DNA of 12,022 nt from JBHHXR01 sp046757205 (lineage in GTDB: Bacteria > Pseudomonadota > Alphaproteobacteria > Rhodobacterales > Rhodobacteraceae), in the NCBI GenBank assembly GCA_046757205.1, contig JBHHXR010000098.1:1-12022 (forward strand), read 5' to 3'. The notes under the pieces are model-generated. The model ran no database searches. It was given only the letters and a program-made list of their open reading frames with translations, and was not told the origin of the DNA. Numbering within the stretch: the stretch's first letter is position 1; every line of letters begins with the position of its first letter. Positions 6,848 through 12,022 of the stretch are shown piece after piece. Made by a program: the position numbers and the translations under genes.

Positions 6848-7948
6848 ATGAGCAGACCGCATCCCGAAATCACGCCGAAACCGGGCATTCTGGAGATCTC
6901 GCCCTATGTCGGCGGCGACAGCAGCCTCGCCTCGGGCAACCGGGTGACCAAGCTGAGTTCCAACGAAAACCCGCTGGGGCCGAGCCCCAAGGCGGTCGAG
7001 GAATATCACGCGGCGGCGGGCGATCTGGCCCGATATCCCGACGGCAGCCACGCGGATTTGCGCGCGGCGATCGCCGAGGTCAACGGGCTGGACGCCGACC
7101 GGGTAATCTGCGGCGCCGGGTCCGACGAGATCATTTCGTTCCTGTGCAACACCTACGCCGGCGCGGGCGACGAGGTGATCCATACCGAGCACGGTTTCGG
7201 CATGTACCGGATTTCGGCGCTGGCCGCCGGGGCGACGCCGGTCGAAGTGCCCGAGAAGGAACGGACGACGGATGTCGATGGGCTGCTCGCGGCCTGCACG
7301 GAGCGGACGCGGCTGGTTTTCATCGCCAATCCCAACAATCCCACCGGCACCATGATCGGCGAAGCCGAGGTGGCGCGGCTGGCCGGCGGGCTGCCCGCGC
7401 GGGCGCTTCTGGTGCTTGACGGCGCCTATGCCGAGTATGTCGCGGATTTCGACGCCGGGCTGGCGCTGGTCGAGGCGCGCGACAACGTGGTCATGACGCG
7501 GACCTTCTCCAAGATCTACGGGCTGGCGGCGCTGCGCGTCGGCTGGGGGTACGGCCCGGCCCCCGTGATCGACGCGCTGAACCGCGTCAGGGGGCCGTTC
7601 AACCTGTCTTCGGCGGCGCAGGCGGCGGCGCAGGCGGCGGTGCTGGATACCGGGCGCACGGAGTTCTGCCGGGAAGAAAACGCCAGATGGCGGGAATGGC
7701 TGGCCGGTGAACTGGCCACGGCGGGCGTGCCGTCGGACCCGTCGCGGGCGAATTTCATTCTCGCCAGGTTCGGCGATCCGGCGCAGGCGGAACGCTGCGA
7801 TACCTGGCTGCGCCGACGCGGCGTGATAGTCAGGAATGTCGCCGGCTACAAACTGCCTCACGCTCTGCGCATTACCGTCGGCGACGAAATGGCCTGCAGG
7901 CTGGTGGCGGGGGCGGTCAGGGACTTCATGGAGACCGAGAGCAGATGA
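6848..7948 (+). CDS. hisC: Histidinol-phosphate / aromatic aminotransferase (HisC type)
   Basis: This is a fold-type I PLP enzyme of 366 residues. HisC converts imidazole-acetol phosphate and glutamate to histidinol phosphate; several members also transaminate prephenate, phenylpyruvate or hydroxyphenylpyruvate. Motifs visible: LSSNENPLGPSP (36-47), NPNNPTGT (161-168), DGAYAEY (191-197; Asp191 for the pyridine nitrogen), the PLP lysine K222 in TFSKIYGLAALRVGW, and the carboxylate-binding R341 in LRITVG. The gene ends in ATGA shared with tyrA (7945-7948), so the pair is translationally coupled; this and the lack of other his genes suggest an aromatic aminotransferase role, as in the known HisC-TyrA neighbourhoods. 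The ATG start has only a weak AGG close upstream. A 12-bp tandem duplication (7613-7636) encodes an alanine/glutamine stretch. Confidence 0.92.
   Translation: MSRPHPEITPKPGILEISPYVGGDSSLASGNRVTKLSSNENPLGPSPKAVEEYHAAAGDLARYPDGSHADLRAAIAEVNGLDADRVICGAGSDEIISFLCNTYAGAGDEVIHTEHGFGMYRISALAAGATPVEVPEKERTTDVDGLLAACTERTRLVFIANPNNPTGTMIGEAEVARLAGGLPARALLVLDGAYAEYVADFDAGLALVEARDNVVMTRTFSKIYGLAALRVGWGYGPAPVIDALNRVRGPFNLSSAAQAAAQAAVLDTGRTEFCREENARWREWLAGELATAGVPSDPSRANFILARFGDPAQAERCDTWLRRRGVIVRNVAGYKLPHALRITVGDEMACRLVAGAVRDFMETESR
7613..7640 (+). repeat. Tandem 12-bp repeat inside hisC
   Basis: GCGGCGCAGGCG occurs twice in perfect tandem (7613-7624, 7625-7636), followed by GCGG. The unit is a multiple of three and encodes AAQA-like repeats in a helix following SS (255-256) in HisC. 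Any slippage would add or remove four residues without shifting the frame. Confidence 0.7.
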
Positions 7949-8877
7949 AAAACCCTTATCGCCACATCGCGCTGATCGGCCTCGGCCTGATCGCGTCATC
8001 CATCAGCCTGGCGATGCGCAGGGCCGGGATGGGGGCGCGGATCACCGGGTACGCGAAGACACCGCGAACGCGTGCGACGGCGCGCGAACTCGGGCTGTGC
8101 GACGAAGTATTCGAAACGGCAACCGAGGCGGCCGCGGGCGCCGATCTGGTCATCCTGTGCGTACCGGTTGGCGTCATGTCCGAGGTTGGCCGGGAAATCA
8201 TCCCGGCCATGAAGCCCGGCGCCACCCTGAGCGACGTCGGTTCCGTCAAGGGCGCCGTGATAGAGGCGCTGGCGCCGCATCTGGGCGAAGGCATCACGTT
8301 CATTCCCGGCCACCCGCTGGCCGGGACCGAGCATTCCGGACCCGAGGCGGGGTTCGCCTCCCTGTTCGACAACCGCTGGTGCCTGCTGACGCCGGTGCCG
8401 GGAACGGCGCCGGCGGAGACCGAGAGGTTGCGTGACTTCTGGCGGGCGCTTGGCGCGCATGTCGACGTGATGGATCCCGAGCACCACGATCTGGTGGTCG
8501 CGGTGACGTCGCACGCACCGCACCTGATCGCCTACACCATGGTTGGCGTGGCCGATCACATGAAACGCGTGACGTCGTCGGAAGTGGTGAAATACTCCGC
8601 CGCCGGGTTTCGCGACTTCACGCGCATCGCGGCCTCCGACCCGACCATGTGGCGCGATGTGTTTCTCAACAACAAGCAGGCGACGCTGGAGATCCTCGGG
8701 CGTTTCACCGAGGAACTCTTCGCCCTGCAACGGGCCATCCGCACCGGCGACGGCGACCACCTGTTCGACTACTTCACCCGCACCCGGGCCATACGCAGGG
8801 GCATCATCGAGGCCGGTCAGGATACCGAAGCGCCGGATTTCGGACGGGTCCTGGCCAGCGGGGAGAAAAAGGCATGA
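7945..8877 (+). CDS. tyrA: Prephenate/arogenate dehydrogenase (TyrA family)
   Basis: TyrA oxidatively decarboxylates prephenate or arogenate to hydroxyphenylpyruvate or tyrosine. The protein has 310 residues with no chorismate mutase or ACT domain. An N-terminal Rossmann fold carries G12-L-G14-L-I-A-S-S (IGLGLIASS). DVGSVKG (97-103) and GHPLAGTEHSGPEAG (122-136, catalytic-type H123) are family signatures. SHAPHLIAY (189-197) and FRDFTRIAASDPTMWRDVF (222-240, with a substrate-binding Arg expected at 227) mark the helical dimerisation domain. The end of the second Rossmann strand reads GYAKTPRTR, with no acidic residue and several basic ones, which hints at NADP rather than NAD. ATGA overlaps join it to hisC upstream and to the lipoprotein gene downstream. 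Prephenate versus arogenate preference cannot be decided by eye. Confidence 0.93.
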   Translation: MKNPYRHIALIGLGLIASSISLAMRRAGMGARITGYAKTPRTRATARELGLCDEVFETATEAAAGADLVILCVPVGVMSEVGREIIPAMKPGATLSDVGSVKGAVIEALAPHLGEGITFIPGHPLAGTEHSGPEAGFASLFDNRWCLLTPVPGTAPAETERLRDFWRALGAHVDVMDPEHHDLVVAVTSHAPHLIAYTMVGVADHMKRVTSSEVVKYSAAGFRDFTRIAASDPTMWRDVFLNNKQATLEILGRFTEELFALQRAIRTGDGDHLFDYFTRTRAIRRGIIEAGQDTEAPDFGRVLASGEKKA

Positions 8878-9479
8878 AGTTCCCGTTGCTCCTATCCCTT
8901 CTGGCGCTGCTTCTGGCCGGTTCGTGCGGGAAATCCCGGGGGCCGGACATCGGGCGTTCGGGCAGCGTGTGTGGCGGCAGGGACATCATCGGTCAGATGA
9001 TCGCGCCGATCGACGGGCCGGGATCGTGCGGCATCGACCGCCCGGTCAAGCTCTATTCGGTCGCCGGCGTCAGCCTGTCGCAACACGCCACGGTCCGCTG
9101 CGAAACGGCGCGGGCGCTGGGCAAATGGATCAGACGCGGCATCAAACCGGCGATCGGCCGCACCGGCGGCGGGGTTGAGGAACTGCGCGTGGCATCGCAC
9201 TACGCCTGCCGGTCGCGCAACAGCCGCCGCGGCGCCAAACTGTCGGAGCACGCCAGGGGCAACGCGATCGACGTTTCGGCTTTCGTGCTCAGGAACGGGT
9301 CGGAGATCTCGGTCGAGAGAGACTGGGGACGCGGGAAGTACGGCCGGATCCTGAAGCAAATCCACCGCTCCGCCTGCGGCCCGTTCGGGACGGTTCTGGG
9401 ACCGAATTCCGACCGCCACCACCGGGACCATTTCCACGGCGACGTTGCTCGGTACGGCAACGGGAACTATTGCCGGTAG
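8874..9479 (+). CDS. Extensin-like family lipoprotein (M15-like metallopeptidase fold)
   Basis: The 201-residue product starts with a lipoprotein-type signal peptide: K2, a Leu-rich core (residues 4-14) and AGSC with the candidate lipidated Cys18. The lipobox is not ideal (Ala at -3 and Ser at -1). The mature part matches the extensin-like C-terminal domain of proteobacteria. SEHARGNAID (124-133: H126, D133) and DHFHGD (185-190: H186, H188) resemble the HxxxxxxD and HxH zinc ligands of M15 D-Ala-D-Ala peptidases, so a peptidoglycan-related role is plausible but unproven. Six further cysteines (33, 52, 76, 112, 168, 200) could form disulfides in the periplasm. The ATG at 8874 overlaps the tyrA stop as ATGA, which fixes the start; longer in-frame extension upstream lies within tyrA. 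Its 3' end overlaps the opposite DUF2125 gene by 13 bases. Confidence 0.82.
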   Translation: MKFPLLLSLLALLLAGSCGKSRGPDIGRSGSVCGGRDIIGQMIAPIDGPGSCGIDRPVKLYSVAGVSLSQHATVRCETARALGKWIRRGIKPAIGRTGGGVEELRVASHYACRSRNSRRGAKLSEHARGNAIDVSAFVLRNGSEISVERDWGRGKYGRILKQIHRSACGPFGTVLGPNSDRHHRDHFHGDVARYGNGNYCR

Positions 9480-10477
9480 ACCAGCAGCGGCGCAGCGCCC
9501 ACATCGACCGGGCCGACGAATGCGCGGCCGTTCCGGAACGTCAGGGGAACCTGAATGCGGTCGGGCTTGCCGTCGAGCCCGTCGAGAAGCCCGAGGGCGG
9601 AACCGAGCGCCTGCGCGGTCTCCCGGTCTATGGTGCCAGCTTTCTTTGCCGCCTTCACCAGTAACCTCCAGTTGCGGACATCCAGCGTCAGGTCGCCCTC
9701 CGCAAGGCCGTCCGGCGTGATGTCCACGGCGCCGCTGGCGGTCAGCCGGACATCGCCCCATCTGGCGTCGAAGTCGAGTATGTCGATGCCAAGAAGGGTG
9801 GGCGGCGGGGATATCGTGGTCCGGTCCCAATATTCGTCGAACCGCAACAGGACCGTCGATGTGACGCTGGAAAGATTTACGGGCAGCAGCCCGGCGAGGC
9901 CGAGTTCTCGAATTGCCGGCTCGGGAAACCGGACGGAATCGAGCTCGACGCTCAGATCGTAGGAATATTCCGGCGCATCGAGCATTTCCGATCTGCGCGT
10001 CGATATCAGGCCGCTTTCGATGGCTGTCGAGGACCCGTCGCTGCCGGTTATGGTCGTCGCCAGCATTTCGAGGGTCAGCCGGTCCAGCGTCAGTTTGGTG
10101 TCGGGAACCAGGATCACGCTGGCGCGGATACGTTCGCCTTCGACGCGGTACCGATTACCACGTGACGATATTTCCTGGCGGCCGGGCCACGCGGCAACGA
10201 TGTGGTTTGGCTTGTACGACAGCGACAGGATCTGGAACTGCCCGGCCCGCCACGACCATCCGGCGGCCGGATCGGCGATGCGGAGGTTTCCCACATGGGT
10301 ATCGAGCCGGTTGGGATATCCGGTCACGCGGAGATCGTCGTGTTCGACGGTCCAGCCCGCCGCGCGCTGCGAATTCATCCACGCCCGAAGGGCATTTTCG
10401 TGCGCGGTGGAAGCGAACCACCAATAACCGCTCCAGCCGAGCGCGGCGAGAAGAACCAGTACGATGAGACCACGCAT
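9467..10477 (-). CDS. DUF2125 domain protein with N-terminal membrane anchor
   Basis: This 336-residue protein starts with a single hydrophobic segment (GLIVLVLLAALGWSGYWWF, 3-21), then a long region rich in beta-strand patterns, expected in the periplasm. The block GWTVEHDDLRVTGYPNRLD (41-59) followed by a WRAGQF stretch is the recognisable DUF2125 signature; the family is largely alphaproteobacterial and has no established function. The repeated pattern of amphipathic strands with statements such as LRIADP and LTLDVRN resembles lipid-transfer/AsmA-like architectures, but this is only an impression. The start is ATG 10475-10477, chosen because GGAGAGG lies five bases upstream; a more upstream in-frame ATG at 10540 would add 21 residues that precede the membrane anchor. 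It is divergent from the ChaC-like gene and convergent with the lipoprotein gene. Confidence 0.8.
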   Translation of the reverse strand: MRGLIVLVLLAALGWSGYWWFASTAHENALRAWMNSQRAAGWTVEHDDLRVTGYPNRLDTHVGNLRIADPAAGWSWRAGQFQILSLSYKPNHIVAAWPGRQEISSRGNRYRVEGERIRASVILVPDTKLTLDRLTLEMLATTITGSDGSSTAIESGLISTRRSEMLDAPEYSYDLSVELDSVRFPEPAIRELGLAGLLPVNLSSVTSTVLLRFDEYWDRTTISPPPTLLGIDILDFDARWGDVRLTASGAVDITPDGLAEGDLTLDVRNWRLLVKAAKKAGTIDRETAQALGSALGLLDGLDGKPDRIQVPLTFRNGRAFVGPVDVGAAPLLVYRQ

Positions 10478-10482
10478 AAAAA

Positions 10483-10489
10483 CCTCTCC
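10483..10489 (-). promoter_or_regulatory. Strong ribosome binding site deciding the DUF2125 start
   Basis: On the minus strand GGAGAGG lies five bases before ATG 10475-10477. It is the best Shine-Dalgarno match I noticed in the window and favours this start over the longer reading from 10540. Confidence 0.7.
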
Positions 10490-10542
10490 ACGCCGGGCAG
10501 TGGAACCGCTATATGGCCACCGAGGATAGCGGGCTGGCAACG

Positions 10543-11082
10543 ATGAGCAACGACGGATTTTGGGTTTTTGGTTACGGTTCGTTGATCTGGCGGCCGGAGT
10601 TCAAGTTCGAGACGCGCGAACTTGCCACGCTGCGCGGGTTTCACCGCTCGTTCTGCATGCGCTCGATCCATTACCGAGGCACGGCGGACGATCCGGGCCT
10701 GGTCCTGGCGCTGGATCCGAAACCGGAGGCGAGTTGCCGTGGCGTGGCGTTCCGCGTCGGCCCGGCCCACGCCGAGGAAACGCTTCTTGCGCTGCGCGAG
10801 AGGGAGCTCATTTCATCGGCATATCTGGAAACCTGGCAGGAAATGGAGCTCGATCACGGCGGCAGGGCCACGGCCGTCTGCTACGTTGTCGATACCGGTC
10901 ACGCGCAGTATTGCGGCGGCTTGAGCCTGGAGGAACAGGCCAACGTGATAGCGAAGGCCGAGGGTCTGAAAGGCCCGAACGACGAGTACCTGTTCAACAC
11001 CGTGGACAGCCTGGAGCGACTGGGCATCGCCGACGCCGACCTGCGCCGTCTCAGCGAGCTGGTGCAGGCACGAAATGGCTGA
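10543..11082 (+). CDS. chaC: ChaC-like gamma-glutamylcyclotransferase
   Basis: ChaC enzymes cleave glutathione in the cytoplasm to 5-oxoproline and Cys-Gly. The protein (179 residues from ATG 10543) begins FWVFGYGSLIWRPEF, the family glycine-rich YGSL loop that binds the gamma-glutamyl group (residues 11-14). LRGFHRSFCMRS (30-41) follows, and the catalytic Glu is expected at E86 in LRERELI, aligning with REKGGY of characterised ChaC proteins. The C-terminal part GPNDEYLFNTVDSLERLGI (144-162) is also typical. An in-frame ATG at 10513 (GGAA seven bases upstream) would add ten residues; I prefer 10543 because family members usually begin just before WVFGYGS, but the longer form has the better ribosome site. 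The 3' end is only five bases from that of the opposite NfeD-like gene. Confidence 0.9.
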   Translation: MSNDGFWVFGYGSLIWRPEFKFETRELATLRGFHRSFCMRSIHYRGTADDPGLVLALDPKPEASCRGVAFRVGPAHAEETLLALRERELISSAYLETWQEMELDHGGRATAVCYVVDTGHAQYCGGLSLEEQANVIAKAEGLKGPNDEYLFNTVDSLERLGIADADLRRLSELVQARNG

Positions 11083-11093
11083 CCGGGTCAGCC
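11077..11093. repeat. Perfect 17-bp palindrome holding both convergent stop codons
   Basis: GGCTGACC (11077-11084), a central G (11085) and GGTCAGCC (11086-11093) form a perfect inverted repeat. The chaC stop TGA is 11080-11082 and the nfeD stop TGA (minus strand) is 11088-11090, so both genes end in the same Gly-stop sequence. As RNA it can form a six-pair stem with a five-base loop in either direction. No T-run follows on the plus side; on the minus side ATTTC follows. Confidence 0.6.
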
Positions 11094-11555
11094 CCGTTCG
11101 GCCCGGACCGTCAGCAACATCCCGTCCGCTTTGACGACGGTGACGTAATCCGGGCGGTCCTTTTCCGGCGGGGCTTCCCAGTGCGCCTTCCAGCGTATTC
11201 CGTCGATTTCAACGGCGCCTTCGCCGCCTTCGTACTCCAATACCTTGGCGCGCCTGCCTATCAACTGGCTTGACCGCCGGTTGATGGTCGTCACCGAACC
11301 GTTTTCGAGTCTCATGAAGAAGTGCCGGCCAATGTAAGTTATGGCGATCGCCAGAACGGCAAACAAGGCGACCCGAAGTTCGCCGGACATTCCCGGGAAA
11401 AACGCGAGGATAACGGCCATGACCAGCGCCGCCACCCCGAGCCAGATCAGGAAAAATGACATGGTGGCCATTTCCACGACGCCGAGGCCCACCGCGAACG
11501 CCACCCACCACCACGGCGAAATCCCGGCGATCACGTCGAAGATTGACGGTTCCAT
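11088..11555 (-). CDS. NfeD-like membrane protein (YbbJ type)
   Basis: This short NfeD protein has 155 residues: two to three membrane segments (about 15-33, 35-53 and 60-77) and a C-terminal soluble OB-fold domain (about 95-152). INRRSSQLIGRRAKVLEYEGGEGAVEIDGIRWKAH (91-125) is the typical domain start in NfeD/YbbJ proteins. It lacks the N-terminal ClpP-like protease of long NfeD forms. It follows the SPFH gene by five bases, the standard SPFH-NfeD pairing; these proteins are thought to cooperate in organising membrane microdomains or controlling membrane protein quality. Minus-strand GAGGGA lies nine bases before the ATG at 11555, within the end of the SPFH gene, so translation may be coupled. 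Confidence 0.88.
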   Translation of the reverse strand: MEPSIFDVIAGISPWWWVAFAVGLGVVEMATMSFFLIWLGVAALVMAVILAFFPGMSGELRVALFAVLAIAITYIGRHFFMRLENGSVTTINRRSSQLIGRRAKVLEYEGGEGAVEIDGIRWKAHWEAPPEKDRPDYVTVVKADGMLLTVRAERG

Positions 11556-11560
11556 CGCCG

Positions 11561-12022
11561 TTATTCCCTCTTCAGTCCGGCGGCTTTGGCGATCTCCGAG
11601 ATGCCAGCGATCGACCCGATGAGCCCTGCCGCCTCAAGCGGGATCATCACCGTCTTGCTGTTGTCCGAGCCAGCGATGCTTTGCAGCGCTTCGGTGTATT
11701 TCTGGGCCACGAAGTAATTGATCGCCTGCACGTCGCCCTGCGCGATGGCCTCTGACACCATCGCCGTTGCCTTGGCTTCCGCTTCCGCCTGGCGTTCGCG
11801 CGCCTCGGCATCCAGAAAGGCGGCTTCGCGGCGGCCTTCGGCTTCGCGGATCTGCGCCTCCCGCAAGCCCTCGGCCTTCAGAACGGCGGATTGCTTGAGG
11901 CCTTCGGCGGAAAGGATCTGCGCCCGCTTTTCGCGTTCCGCCTTCATCTGGCGCGCCATCGCTTCGGTGATGTCGGCGGACGGCGCCAGATCCTTGATCT
12001 CGACGCGGGTCACTTTCACCCC
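11561..12022 (-). CDS. SPFH/stomatin-like protein (QmcA/YbbK type), C-terminal part
   Basis: The frame runs off the window edge, so only the last 153 residues are seen; the N-terminal membrane anchor and most of the SPFH domain lie outside. The visible part begins GVKVTRVEIKDLAPSADITEAMARQMKAEREKRAQIL, the highly conserved end of the SPFH domain in QmcA-like proteins. It then forms an Ala/Glu/Arg-rich coiled coil with imperfect 11-12 residue repeats (AEGLKQSAVLK, AEGLREAQIRE, AEGRREAAFLD), and a hydrophobic C-terminal segment (IPLEAAGLIGSIAGI). These proteins oligomerise on the membrane through the coiled coil. The taa stop is 11561-11563, five bases before the NfeD start, so the two are one transcription unit whose promoter lies outside the window. 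Confidence 0.92.
   Translation of the reverse strand, partial: GVKVTRVEIKDLAPSADITEAMARQMKAEREKRAQILSAEGLKQSAVLKAEGLREAQIREAEGRREAAFLDAEARERQAEAEAKATAMVSEAIAQGDVQAINYFVAQKYTEALQSIAGSDNSKTVMIPLEAAGLIGSIAGISEIAKAAGLKRE

Noticed and set aside
6812..7999. 395-codon minus-strand frame opposite hisC.
   Set aside because: HisC has all its catalytic motifs on the plus strand; the opposite frame shows only Arg/Gly/Asp-rich shadow sequence.
7996..8760. 254-codon minus-strand frame opposite tyrA.
   Set aside because: TyrA motifs on the plus strand are intact; the antisense frame has no similarity that I recognise.
8649..9479. A longer start for the extensin-like protein upstream of 8874.
   Set aside because: The extension lies entirely within tyrA in another frame, and the start at 8874 gives a lipoprotein signal peptide and an ATGA overlap.
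11561..12022. Repeated Glu/Ala-rich units in the SPFH gene as a DNA repeat array.
   Set aside because: The repetition is at the protein level, imperfect, and is the normal coiled coil of this family.

Overview
The window is GC-rich, densely packed bacterial DNA. Its gene set points to an alphaproteobacterium: a Pcs-type phosphatidylcholine synthase, a DUF484-xerC pair beside a small transaldolase and priA, a hisC-tyrA pair, a DUF2125 protein and an extensin-like lipoprotein. I cannot place the order or genus. Thirteen protein genes cover almost everything; two of them (ileS and the SPFH gene) run off the window ends. I see no rRNA, tRNA, CRISPR array, insertion sequence, prophage or integration site, and no intergenic gap reaches 300 bases.

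Layout. Bases 1-389 hold the 3' end of ileS. A 170-base, strongly structured gap follows, then an EamA-type transporter (560-1399, +). Next comes a minus-strand block: pcs (1383-2072), xerC (2121-3074), a DUF484 gene (3071-3796) and a small transaldolase (3842-4495). The transaldolase is divergent from priA (4589-6784, +). After priA a plus-strand group runs hisC (6848-7948), tyrA (7945-8877) and an extensin-like lipoprotein (8874-9479), linked by two ATGA stop/start overlaps. A minus-strand DUF2125 gene (9467-10477) meets this group tail to tail and is divergent from a ChaC-like gamma-glutamylcyclotransferase (10543-11082, +). The last two genes, NfeD-like (11088-11555) and SPFH/QmcA-like (11561 to beyond 12022), are on the minus strand and form the usual SPFH-NfeD membrane pair.

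How the genes work together. PriA restarts collapsed replication forks and XerC resolves chromosome dimers, so the middle of the window concerns chromosome maintenance, with central carbon metabolism (transaldolase) and membrane lipid synthesis (Pcs) interleaved. HisC and TyrA probably act together on tyrosine/phenylalanine synthesis, the HisC-type enzyme supplying transamination. The extensin-like protein, DUF2125 protein, NfeD and SPFH proteins are envelope or membrane components.

Overall this is a conserved housekeeping region. I found no convincing undescribed multi-gene system. The items most worth a second look are non-coding: two tandem hairpins with nearly identical loops after ileS, and a perfect 17-bp palindrome that contains the stop codons of two convergent genes.
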